From NCBI RefSeq assembly GCF_037975245.1, contig NC_092568.1, positions 33,822,501 through 33,886,500 on the forward strand: a stretch of 64,000 nt of DNA, in the 5' to 3' direction. This document shows positions 44,801 through 55,700 of the stretch, piece by piece. The notes below the pieces were generated by a model. That model saw only the letters and a program-made list of their open reading frames with translations, made no database searches and was not told the DNA's origin. The first letter of the stretch is position 1, and every line of letters starts with the position of its first letter. The position numbers and the translations under genes are program-made. Origin of the DNA: Apostichopus japonicus (Eukaryota; Echinodermata; Holothuroidea; Aspidochirotida; Stichopodidae).

Positions 44801-47800
44801 GGTAACTGCATACGTAGCTGATTGACCTAACTGTTATGCTTAAATACTCATTATGGCTTGGTGATAATGCAGGCATGTAAGAGTTAGGAATGCTCAGATT
44901 TTCGTTAAACTTTTAGTGAATGTTATTACGAATAATGAAGTATTACGGGCCTGTATTACAGCATATAGTTTGGTCGTCAGCTCCACAGTATTGAGTTTCA
45001 TACTTAGTGACCCCTATACCCTTCAACACAAGACAAAGTGTTGCCATTTCTTCCACAGTACTGAGTTTCACTCTGAGTGATCCCTGTACACTTTAACACA
45101 GCATAGGTCTTGTTATCTTCTCCACAGTATCAAGTTTCATACTTAGTGATCCCTTTACACTTTCACACAGCACAAGAGTCTTGTCATCTCAACAGTATCA
45201 AATTTCATAATGAGTGGTCCCTGTACATCTTAACACAACACATAGTCTTGTAAACAGCTCCACAATATACAATAGAGTCATATTGAGTGGTGTCTGTACT
45301 CTTTAACACAGCACAAAAGGGTTGCAATTTCTTCCACAGCATCTAGTTTCATACTGAGTGGTACCCTGTGCCGTTTAACACAACACATTATCTTGTAAAC
45401 AGCTCCACAATATAGTGTTTCATATTGAGTGATGTCTGTACCCTTTAACACAGCACAAAGGGTTGTCATTACTTCATACTGAGGGGTCCCTGTACCTTCC
45501 AACACAGAATATAGTATTGTAATCTCCTCCACAGTATCGTGAGACCTGTCTCATATTGAGTGGTCTGGGCTTCCTTTACGGCGTGTTTAACTGGAGGGTT
45601 ATAACGTGTCTGATTTTACTGACTATCATCACTTACTGTGTGAGCAGAACAAGAATGAAGAGCCTGATTTGGATTTCAGCAATCTTTCAGATGTGCATGT
45701 TCAACATTGATTATTTTCAACAATGGATTGTAAGTTTGATAGAAACACTTGATTTATTTTATATAGCAGTATTTTCTTACTGAATTAATTGTAAAAAGGG
45801 AGAAAAGGGATCGTGATGCCATCAACATGATGTATATCCTGCATTACGTTAATTTCATAAGGAACAAATTCTTGGTGTCAACAATTCTTGGTGTCTCGTG
45901 TTTAGTGTCTCTTTCTGACATGAAGAGGAGCTCTGAAACCTCTTATTCCTTGCAGAGAAAAATGAGATGAAAATACGTATCATTGATATGACATGTGTGT
46001 TAACATCTTTCAATCCCAAAGCTAATTTTCACCCATCTCGTATTAGTCTGCTATTGATAATAGAAAACAAAAGTACGGGGAATACATCAAAACAATGTTT
46101 TGAAATAGTTTACATGAAACCAAGTTAAGTAAGTTGTGAAATTTAAGTTTTTGGGGTTTTGGAAGCTTTTTCGCTATGTAACTGTTACCATCTCTGATTG
46201 ATACCGACAATGAGGGAGCATTTGAGACATTATTTGTGAAGTTTTTGTATATCAAAACAATGATAAAGCTAAAAATGTCAGGAAAAGAGAGATCGCATGT
46301 GACATCCTGCAGTACTGTCTCCATGCAAGTGTAAACATTTTAGTAATTATCAAATTGTTGACTTTCAATCCCTGAAAAGTAAATTGGCAAACAGTCTTAC
46401 AGCAAACCATGACACCTTGACAACACTGATAACTACCCTATACCTTACTCAGATATCTGCTAGATGCTGCATTGTACATGCCACATGTCATGCAACCAAA
46501 AGTATGTAGATGATTCAACAATGTGTGTATAGCGAGTACACATAGAGACATATAGAGAGACAGGGAGAGAGAGAGTACATAAATTCCTTGGGTCTCATCA
46601 CAATCAGATGAAACACTTTGATATTCTGAATAGTCAGTACAAAATAGAATCTCATCAAGTGCTGTTGTTTGTTCCATGAGAAGAATTTATACATGTTACC
46701 ACCTAATATTCCATCCAGTTATCTCCACTCATTTTGCATTGACTTTTCCCTTTAAGATTGACCTGTGCCATTGTTTTTGTTTACATGCAGGACATGGTTA
46801 TCGATCCCGACGACTATAATGATTTTAATTTCCTGACATCGTTGTGCCTCCTCAAGTTTCTCAGCTTTTCCTTGGACTGTTGCGATGAGAAGACTACGCC
46901 GTTGTGCCCTGTTACGAAAAGAAAACAGGACACATTATTTGATTTATTTGTGTACAACTTCTACCTCCCTCTCTTCCTCCTTGGACCAATCCATGTTTAT
47001 CCCAAGTTTAGAGAACAGGTATGTTTCTGTTAACTTGCTCAATATCAGTTACTTAGATTCAGACTAACCTTGAAACATCATTATGATGACATTGATTAAA
47101 GTGGAAAAATTAGGGAAATCCAATCAAATCTTACTTGGACCAATCCATGTTTATCCCAAGTTTAGAGAATAGGTATGTTTCTGTTAACTTGCTGAATCCC
47201 AGTTACTTAGATTTAGACTAACCTTAAAACATCATAAAGATGATTTTAATCGTTATGGACAAACCTAATGAAATTCCATCAAATCTTACTTGGACCAATC
47301 CAGCTTGCTATCAGTTAATACTTATCATCCTTTAAGTATTAACTGATAGCAGAATTTTAGTCATGGTACATCATAGTCAAAAGAAAAAAAATGAGAACTA
47401 GTAATGTTTCTATCATAGCTAAAATTCCAGTTTTCAAGATATTCTGCCCTAAAATTATGCGACTCTCTGGAAGGCCCCTTTTAGGCTAAATTGATGATGA
47501 CTCTGCTCCTCTGTGCAGTTCTAAATGTTAATGTCAATCCATGTCAACCAAAACAATGTTCCTTAAACTTCACATCAACAAGACTGAACCCTTGGATGAC
47601 ATCCAACATCATTTGTCATCGAAAGCATTATGCTGTGGAGAAATGAAATTCTTATGTTTTCCTTACATATATGTGTTGTGTCTGAGGAAGTGACCTAATG
47701 GTCTTTGATGCTAAACTAAGTATTGCAGCCACTTTAATTGGTGTGACTCGGATGTTTCAAGGTCATTTCTCCAAAATTAAAAGTGGTATAGAAATATAAC

Positions 47801-50800
47801 CTGGACTGATAGTGCAGTGTTTAACTGTCTCCAATATATTCAAATTGAATTTGTCTGTATCAAGAAACCAGATTTTACACAGTTTCAAGAATCATGATGA
47901 TAGTATCAACTAGAAACACATGTTCTCTATTCCAGTGAAGGGTAAATGTTTTTTTTTTTTTTTTCAAATTTGGAAAACATCACTTTTGAAGTTCATTGTA
48001 ATGATTACCCATGCTGCTATATAGTCATTTTTTGTTTAGCCACTAGAAATGAAAGAAAGTGGTTGTGTTTCGTATGTTTTCCGCAAAAACTGAGAATCTC
48101 AAGCAAAAATGGAAGATCTGTTATTCCTGCGTTAGGTCCGAAGAACACTGCAGAAAAACCTGCAACAGTATCTCGTCTTGTATTCCAGCTGAGTTTTCTT
48201 ATCAACATTTTGGTTATTTTCCACATTAAAACTGTCAAAGATGCACTCTTTTTGGCATTTCCTTTTACATGTTACTGTTTGTAGATGAACCAAGCTGTTC
48301 AACCTTGGAACAAGGACAAATATGTTTGTTGCTTTTGGGAGGCCTTGCACTATTTTGGTTGGATGTTTTTCATAGAGATTGCACTGCACTATTGTTACCA
48401 CCCATCCCTGACCTTTGACACAATCACGCTTAAGAATGCATCCTATGTTGAATGTGGTAGGTAAAGATTCCTTTATTTGTTTCAATGATTTCACAGTGCT
48501 TTGTCTTCCACATTCTTTAACTTGCCATTATATTTTCTAATTTTTTGCACTTGCCATACACAGAACACGAACATCCGTTTCATTAAAAATAAATTTCAGA
48601 CAGAATAGCTTGACTGTTGTTGACCTCATGAGTAAATCTCTTCTTGAAAGATGAGAACCACTCTATATATCTAGCTATCTATCTATCTATATATAAATAC
48701 TACACAAAAGTTTGCAGTACACTTCAAGTTATGGTTACAAAGTTTACACACTTTTTCCTTCTCCTGTGCAGCCGGATATGTCATGTGTAGTCTGCTCTAC
48801 TTCCAAATTAAGTACATGGCACTATATGGCTTCCCGAGGCTTCTGTGCCTGCTGGATGGCCTGGACTCCCCAAAGCCACCAATGTGCATTCATGCCATGT
48901 ACACCTTCAAAGATATGTGGAGGTATGTGTAAAGTACTTTGTATTCAAATCCTAAGTTGTTTTAAGGACCGAAAATTGTTTCAAGACTCTGCTTCAAAAT
49001 AGGTGGAGATTAAAGTGCATAGCATTTCTTAAAGTGTGAGTGTACTGATGGGGCTAGTAACCAGTGTGTAACAGGTTACAGGAGTTTATTGATGGTTGAA
49101 TGAATCTGAAGTGAACCTGTTGTAAATCACAGCGAATTATTGTTTGGCTGTTAATTTTCATTTATATTTAGCGTATTGTATGTAAATCACAGATCTTGTA
49201 TGTACACAAACCTCTCCTACATCTCCCCAACCTCCCCACCCCCAATCCACTCCCCCAACCCCTTCCCTGTATTGTAAACCATTTGAGAGGTCTGAGCCTA
49301 TCAAGACACATGTTAGACAGCAACAGTGAACCTGTTAATTTGTTTGAGTAATACTGCTGTCTGTATTTTACATCATAAATCAAGAGTTTCCCTTGCTTTT
49401 GGTTTCATATGAATCAAAGCATATATGTGACATATTCCAGAAGTTGTGTGATATAGCAAGTGACTGTATGTCTCTACATTAAAATGTACTGTTTCTTTGT
49501 TTTTCAGGTTTTTTGATAGAGGGCTGCATGAGTTTATGGTTAGGTAAGTATGACACGCCACTTGATACTAAAACCATCAGCTGAAGAATAGCTACTGCAT
49601 ATGCATGATTAATATGCATTCTTCTCTCATTTTAAATCAAACAGAATACTGATATATATACATCCTGGCTGTCATTTTAGAATCTTTGTAGCTTGATCCT
49701 TCTATAAAACAATTTGTAAGTTAATCTTTGAGAAAAATTCTGTGATACAAAATTCTCCTTGTAGAAAGTCCATGTATGATATTCATATTTGCCTCTGTGT
49801 CATTTCCTTGCCTATGAAAGTATGTAACTCAGTCATTTTTTCCTCATTTTTTGGCCTGCAGGTATGTGTACATTCCTCTGGGTGGTTCCAAGGCAGGCTT
49901 CCTTCGCCAGCAACTTTCCTCCATTTTGTGTTTTGCAATGATCACGTTCTGGCATGGCGGTGGTACCAACATCATTTATTGGGGAATCACAAACTGGGCT
50001 GGTCTTACAGTGGAAACACTTGTGGAAGTGACACTCAAGTCACATGTCCCTGATGAGGTTTGTTTCAATGACAATGTGCTTTTGTTCTTTTTATGTTATT
50101 GTTTCCTTTTGTAGAAATATTTGACATTGTTTGTGTTTTCTAATATTGGAAGTTTCCATCTGATATTTCTCCAGTCTACCTGGGTCAATCTGTTTGTTGA
50201 TGTATAAGTCGTCTTTGAACGCATACAGCCATCGTTATCTAATATTGGAAGTTTCCATCTGATATTTCTCCAGCCTACCTTTGTCAATCTGTTTGTTGAT
50301 GTATAAGTCGTCTTTGAACGCATACAGCCATCGTTATCTAATATTGGAAGTTTCCATCTGATATTTCTCCAGTCTTCCTGAGTCAATCTGTTTGTTGATG
50401 TATAAGTCGTCTTTGAACGCATACAGCCATCGTTATCTAATATTGGAAGTTTCCCTCTGATATTTCTCCAGCCTACCTGGGTCAATCTATTAGTTGATGT
50501 ATAAGTCTTTGAACGCATACAGCCATCGTTATCTAATATTGGAAGTTTCCATCTGATATTTCTCCAGCCTACCTGGGTCTCTGGTGCTATGAGGAGGAGA
50601 CTGATGGCAGCATTCAGAGGTCTCATGTACGTGTGCCTGTTTCCTTCCAATATGTTCTTCCTGTCAGGTGTGAGGGTAGGGAAGCTGGTCACCAGTAAAC
50701 TCTTATTTTCAGGTAGGTATTCAAGGTGTTCAATTATGGTTATGATGGTTGCAATGGTTTGATGATTGCGGTGGCAATGATGATGATGGTGGTGGCAGTG

Positions 50801-52056
50801 ATGGTGGCAATAATGGTGATTGATGGTTGCAATGGATGATGGTAGTGGTAGCAATGATAATGATGATGATGGTGGTGGAGATAGATACACTGTATGAGAG
50901 CTTTGTAGGTTTTTTTTTAAAAGAACTGCAATATGTACACTGTAGGAGATATGTGGTTTAGATCCTCCTGTATTAAGCAGGAACTCGCAAAGAAGCCAGC
51001 ATCATTGGCTTATCAAAGCCGCAAGCTGACCGAAGTCAGTCTCTTACATTCATATTTAACGTCCATGATTATGATTTGTCAATTGTCAACAACTCTGTAA
51101 CTGGACGACATACATTAATCTGGGAGTGACTCGAACTCGGGACCTTATCATTGAAAGGCACCGGCGTTAACCACTGAGCTAACACTCCTAAGATATGTGT
51201 AGGATTGGTGAATAGAACACCAATATATACACTGTAGGAGAGGTGTGTAGGTTTGGTAAATAGAACACCAATATGTACGCTATAGGAGAGATGTGTAGGT
51301 TGGTGAATAGAACACCAATATGTACACTGTAGGAGAGATGTGTAGGTTGGTGAATAGAACAGTAATGTTTACACTGTAAGAGAGATGTGTAGGATTGGTG
51401 AATAGAACTGAAACCTTAAATGTACAACCATCTGCATTTTTAAGTGATAACAAGCTTTCAAATATTGCTTAGTTCTTTGGATATGAATATAAACTAAACT
51501 TCAAATATATTTTACTGCATGCCCATTCATCTATCAAAGACAAGCTACTCAATCACACATCTATTCCAATGAAACACTCGAGTAGATCTAAAACGGTACT
51601 TTTCACAAACTACTTCTGTTTTAATGATTGCCAATGTGAATTCTTGCCGATCTCTAGTTGTTTAAACATAATCAAGTCTAATAGAAACAGAAACCTTTAA
51701 TTTATGAACAGTTTGGAACATCATTGTGAAATGCTTTTTACGATTTCAATGCAATACATTTTGCGTGTCTTACATTGTCTGTAGTCGGTGTCATAGACGT
51801 CTTCCATTGAAATAAAGTTCAATAGATACATTTTCAATTACAACCTCAAACCTGCTGAAAATCTACAGTATTTCCTTTCTGATATCTCCCATATGCAGGT
51901 AATCTGTTACATCCATTTTTGACGTGGTTCTTTTACTATTCCATCGTTCAAATCTTACTGGAGGTCTATCACAAATGGGGAAAGCGGTACATCTGCCTTA
52001 AGTCATATTACTTCATGGGTAGCAGGAAACCAGTCAACAAGGATAAAGACCAGTGA
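41822..52056 (+). CDS. HHAT: Hedgehog acyltransferase (MBOAT), 11 exons
   Basis: Coding exons: 41822-42023, 43136-43203, 44036-44146, 45535-45729, 46791-47018, 48285-48456, 48772-48922, 49508-49543, 49862-50057, 50568-50712, 51899-52056. Phases match; 553 residues (human HHAT 493). HHAT attaches palmitate to the N-terminal cysteine of Hedgehog proteins in the ER membrane and is a multi-pass MBOAT enzyme. Evidence: 'DSDFEWDYWLSQ' near the N-terminus, 'LYGFPRLLCLLDGLDSPKPP', 'FFDRGLHEFMVRYVYIPLGG' and 'ITFWHGG'. Asp379 and His419 are 40 residues apart, as the catalytic Asp339 and His379 of the human enzyme. The retained His argues against HHATL, which lacks it. Exon 1 is acidic and may be lineage-specific. 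Exons 4, 5 and 10 each border a tandem array that copies their splice site; exon 1 is followed after 32 bp by a MITE. A possible poly(A) signal is AATAAA at 53463. Confidence 0.94.
42052..42424. mobile_element. TTAA-flanked MITE (copy 2) in HHAT intron 1
   Basis: TTAA at 42052-42055, element 42056-42420 (365 bp), TTAA at 42421-42424. It starts AGGGTGTGAAGACTCGCGCA and ends CAAGTCTTCAGTGCCT. It is closely similar along its length to copy 1 without the nested insert. It begins 32 bp after HHAT exon 1 ends. There is no coding capacity; piggyBac-like by target site. Confidence 0.92.
42421..42608. mobile_element. Short TTAA MITE (copy 3), inverted next to copy 2
   Basis: Element 42425-42604 (180 bp) between TTAA at 42421-42424 (shared with copy 2) and 42605-42608. 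It begins AGGCATTGAAGACTCGCCCC and ends GAGTCTTCACACCCT, so it runs opposite to copy 2. The middle is deleted and carries a repeated GTTAGCAAGCTT. The pair looks like one MITE inserted into the target site of the other. Confidence 0.9.
44981..45565 (+). repeat. Tandem array carrying HHAT exon 4 acceptor
   Basis: About eight diverged units of roughly 70 bp, with CCACAG(or AACAG) at 44983, 45053, 45122, 45191 and 45334, and mutated CACAAT versions near 45260 and 45405, ending at the true acceptor before 45535. After the AG the units read TATCAAGTTTCATACTGAGTGG-like, homologous to exon start TATCGTGAGACCTGTCTCAT + ATTGAGTGGTC (exon has about 10 extra bases). Each unit keeps a pyrimidine-rich stretch before the AG. 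Confidence 0.88.
46980..47301 (+). repeat. Tandem duplication of HHAT exon 5 end and donor
   Basis: Two full units of about 154 bp start with CTTGGACCAATCCATGTTTA at 46980 and 47134; a third stub starts at 47289. Each full unit copies the last 39 exon bases plus donor GTATGT and following intron. Copy 1 ends GAGAACAG|GTATGT (used). Copy 2 ends GAGAATAG|GTATGT, so its frame has a stop codon. Confidence 0.95.
47341..48284. other. HHAT intron 5, remainder
   Basis: No feature beyond a T-run of about 18 near 47948-47966 and a short inverted pair, 'tgctatcagttaatactta' and 'taagtattaactgatagca', centred near 47329. The latter could form a 19-bp hairpin in the RNA. Nothing else is seen. Confidence 0.5.
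50141..50580 (+). repeat. 99-bp tandem array carrying HHAT exon 10 acceptor
   Basis: Units start TAATATTGGAAGTTTCCATC at 50141, 50240, 50339, 50438 and 50534 (period 99, last step 96 after a 3-bp loss). Each holds ATATTTCTCCAG followed by CCTACCTGGGTC or a near copy. In units 1-4 this continues into CAATCTGTTTGTTGATG; in unit 5 it is the real exon 10 start (50568) and continues as exon. The homology therefore ends about 12 bases inside the exon. The period is divisible by three, so a 264-codon minus-strand frame is open but is not a gene. Confidence 0.96.
50735..50880. repeat. GATGGTGGT-like simple repeat
   Basis: Degenerate GATGAT/GGTGGT trinucleotide-rich stretch in HHAT intron 10, directly after exon 10. 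Low-complexity, with no coding meaning. Confidence 0.85.
50905..51420. repeat. 47-bp tandem array in HHAT intron 10, split by a SINE
   Basis: Units like 'agatgtgtaggttggtgaat' + 'agaacaccaatatgtacactgtaggag' occur about 4.7 times from 51191 to 51420, with a further partial unit at about 50915-50955. The SINE at 50956-51190 is inserted between them. Confidence 0.85.
50947..51199 (-). mobile_element. tRNA-derived SINE with target duplication
   Basis: SINE 50956-51190 on the minus strand, flanked by AGATATGTG (50947-50955, 51191-51199). The 5' end holds a tRNA-like head with A box TAGCTCAGTGG and B box GAGTTCGAGTC, the internal RNA polymerase III promoter. The body contains 'gactgacttcggtcagcttg' and ends GGAGGATCTAAAC. 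A second diverged copy is at 40447. It inserted into an existing 47-bp tandem array. Confidence 0.9.
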
Positions 52057-55000
52057 TTCACATCTTCAAAGAGGAATAACCAAACAACGACCGGGTAATT
52101 CTTAAGACACGCATGATTTTCACCTTCTTTTTTTTTTCGACTAAAATATTAAGAGCAGGATGCTGACTTAAATTCTTATATTATTAAAATTTTGATCATT
52201 ATAGTGAAAGACTCCTTGTCAATTCCGCTGACCATGTGACTGTCGCAAATAATCAAGCCAAAACATTCAGCTATTTTGAATAATCAGCTTCGTGAACTGA
52301 GTGTCACGTGAGGTTGAATGAAGGTTTCATATCTATAAAGGAGACCCAAACGCAACCATCAGCAATGGTCCTGTGATAGACAACTTCTCCAAACAGCTAA
52401 GAAAAAATGTTATTCTAGTCTGCAGATATCACCGGTTTAACGTTCTTTTATACACAAGGCTCAAGACTGAATCAAGTCTAAGTATGACATCATCGAGCCA
52501 CAATCAAAGTAGCATATCTCATCCCAAATGGAGCAGATATTTTTCTTAGCTGTTTCGGAGAACTGATAAAGATGATACTTGGGCTTGTGTCTTCTTTAAC
52601 TAATGTTGTCTCTCCTACAGTAGACGTGTCTGACCTTTATAATACATTTTACAATTCAACAAGTCATATTTCAGAATCAGATCATAACGTACGCATGATC
52701 AGTACGAGAAATAAATGACAAATGTCTTTTGGAGATCGCTTTAAATCTCATCCATGTTTTACAGAAACAGTATTTCAAACATATTTTTACACCAGTAGTT
52801 GTTTACTGTTTGATATGAAATGGTCACAAGGCAAAAGTTCTTTCTTACTAAATCATTCCTAATTTCAGTTTCCAGTTTTAACCCAATTTTTTGGGCCTTT
52901 TGTGGTAAATATTATTATATTATGTACATCTCTTAAAAATTGGGCATAAATTGGACCTAGTTGTTATTATATTTTTAGTTGGGATTTTATGAATTTTTTT
53001 TCGGTGGTGTCTACCTCTGATCAATTCGTTTTACGATACTTTTACTCAACTGCAAAGAAGATGAGGAATTCATCTTGGATATGTCACAGGAGGGGTTTGG
53101 ATTTTGTCTAAATAGAATCGTATCGGCTTAGAGACTTTCCATCGTGCATGATTGAATGCCACTTTTTGCTGGTTTGTCATCGATTAGCTGCATATTGGGT
53201 AAACCTGTGTCAATACATTCACTTATGACCAGCTTTTTGGTCACAACCTTGACTACTTTTTTTTTGTAATTTTTTTTTGGAATTGACAACATCTAGAATC
53301 TATTAGCCATAGGCTCTACATATATGAATGTTTTGTTTTTTGGGGCTGAATTTCTCTGGACTGATTTTTACATTTACCTAGGGCTCAGTATATTACAATT
53401 AAAACACTTGGAATAAGTTTCAATAATAAAACACAATTAAATGTAAACTATTGCTAACATGGAATAAAGATGCATTCTTACAATAAGCTATTATTAAGTT
53501 CCTTTTGCAGTACAAGAAAAGTACTATTTAGTCTCACTTTGTATTTGAAGTCTATATTTTGTTGTATTTTTTTATTAGTTTTACATACTTGTTGATAATT
53601 GCATCTTACAATACTGTATCAGTGTTTCCTTCGCCACGTTTATCTTGCCCTGTTAACATTTACCAAAGCATTCTAATGTGTCAAAGTATGTCATACATGT
53701 CAATGAGATGCATGATTTAGCACAGTAGTATAAGTGTCTTCCACTGTTCATACATTCTTGCCAGGTAAGTTTATAATTCTACAAGTATTAGCTCTTAATT
53801 TGGTACTACTTTTTCATATATTTTATAGAAAGGAAACATTTTTTTTTTAAATAACTTTATAAAGCATACTCTTCCAATTCTTATATCGAGCAGATAACTG
53901 TCAACTTTTAATGTAACTTTTAATGTAACTATCAACTTTTAATGTAACTTTTAATGTAACTTTTAATGTAACTGTCAACTTTTAATGATACTTTTAATGT
54001 AATCACTTTCTTCTTAATATTAAACATTTCTTACAGTATATATTTTTCCACAGAAGTTTTGTAAAAGTAGATACAATTTAAATTTTTGGAGGTCACAAAC
54101 TTAGAAACTGCAAAATCTTCTTCAGACTTTCTTGCAAATGACTTCTACAATTTAACATATTTACTTCCATTGAAGAGGTTTCCAAATCTTATGGGCAAGA
54201 ATTTTAATACTTGCCATAGATTCTTTATTTGCCTTTTAGAAGAAACAAATGTGTGATGGGGTTTTGAGTTAGAACATTCTATTTTTTCCCATTCATGTTC
54301 AGATCATTTTGATTAGATAATGCTTATAATTTTGAAGCCATCCAAATCAACAAAGATAACTTGTTCACATCTCGTACCTCTGTCAAACATCTCTATTCAC
54401 AGTTGTGAGAAACAAGAGAAGTGAGAAACAGCCGTTTGATATGGTCTCGATGGCTACGTTTATTCAGTCAGATAAAATAATTAGGTACATCGAAAATTAT
54501 GAGGCAGAGGGTAACATCATGGGACAGGTCATGTACTGTATGTTTCATATCATCATCCACTCGGTTAACATGAAATCATTATATATTTTCTTGTGAAAGA
54601 CTGATTCTCTATATGGTACTTTTGGTGATATTATTATTTTTCTATAAGTTTGCATCATAACCAAAGGAAATCAATCAAATGAAGCAAAAGCTTTCAAATA
54701 TTGGACCCATGTTTCTTTCTAATGAAAACAGCTTAAAATATACATTTTGATGTGTCAATGTTATTTTTTCTTGTGTATTTATAAACACATTATGCAATGT
54801 GAGAACAAGCTAGTGTACATATTGGGGCAATGGGGAGGGGGGGGGGGTGGGTATCTACACCAACTAGCTTTATTAAAAGTTACTGCAGTAGCTGGTTTCT
54901 CAGATTGGGTAACAACCAGAAAGGCAACTGGCTTAGTCATTCCTTGCCTCATTTCTTGCGACGATAGTGATTTTTCAAACTTACTTGAAAGAATTATATC

Positions 55001-55410
55001 AACTCGAATTCTTCTTTTTTTATTTCAATTCTCGATCATTGAAAGGGTCACATCCTCCCAACCACACTAGTGCCCCTTCTCATAAATATGAAAATATGAG
55101 GTGCAAATTGTACTTTTGTTTTTGCAAATAATTTATTTGGTGAGTAAATTTTTTTATTTCAGACCGACTTGGTATGATACCCCATGCACCCCCTCTCCTG
55201 CCCTCCCCACAAGTTAACACATGTGCAACTGCTGGCAGAACCAGGGCAGCTTGAGACCAGGAGACGTGTGCTGATAACATGTGAATTGTGTTACTGAAAT
55301 ATGGTTTTATTGTATTTTGATTGTCTTTCTGCAAGCTGATGGCTGTAAATTGTCATACTGTTGTGGTTGGCACTTCGATGGCTACTCAAAATTATAATAA
55401 TCAGAGTTAA
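52057..55410. other. HHAT 3' flank and spacer
   Basis: The HHAT 3' UTR probably runs to near the AATAAA at 53463-53468. A 13-bp tandem repeat (AACTTTTAATGTA, about eight copies) occupies 53901-54003, and a G-run 54835-54848. Open frames near 54405 and 54747 show no family resemblance. Nothing else can be supported. Confidence 0.5.
53901..54003. repeat. 13-bp tandem repeat
   Basis: About eight copies of AACTTTTAATGTA with variants in which TATCAA or TGTCAA is inserted. It lies 3' of HHAT. Confidence 0.9.
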
Positions 55411-55429
55411 TTTAACGACGCTTAAGCGA

Positions 55430-55700
55430 CCACAAATATGGGAGAAACCCTCAAGGGCATATGGATTACAACCTACACAACGGGTGGCTTCCAATTCAAC
55501 ATTTTAACTCAAATTTTGAATCTTTCAATTTAGCAAGTCATTTCAGATGGGAAAACCGTAGATTGCTCTTGGATGAAAAACCACTTCACTTTGACCCGGC
55601 TGGCTTCGAACCTGGAACCTCCCGATTGCTATGTCTCATTGCTTCAAATGCCACCACCTTTATCCACTTGGCCACAGCAACAGCTACTCCAGATGGTTGG
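55430..55700 (-). mobile_element. tRNA-Leu/Ser-like SINE
   Basis: On the minus strand from about 55695 the sequence reads GTGGCCAAGTGGATAAAGGT (A box with the G-C-C-A-GTGG of a class II tRNA), then a variable part, then GGTTCCAGGTTCGAAGCC (B box). A body of about 170 bp of unrelated sequence follows. This is a SINE of a different family from the two above. The 3' end and target duplication could not be fixed. Confidence 0.7.

Noticed and set aside
50096-50890. 264-codon open frame on the minus strand
   Set aside because: It runs through the 99-bp tandem array; the 33-residue periodicity follows from the unit being divisible by three, and the array belongs to the HHAT intron/exon 10 junction on the other strand.
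51120-51190. A tRNA gene (A and B boxes visible)
   Set aside because: The tRNA-like head is degenerate and continues into a SINE body flanked by a target duplication.
55590-55700. A tRNA-Leu/Ser gene
   Set aside because: The A and B boxes are present, but the head is degenerate and is followed by SINE-like sequence.
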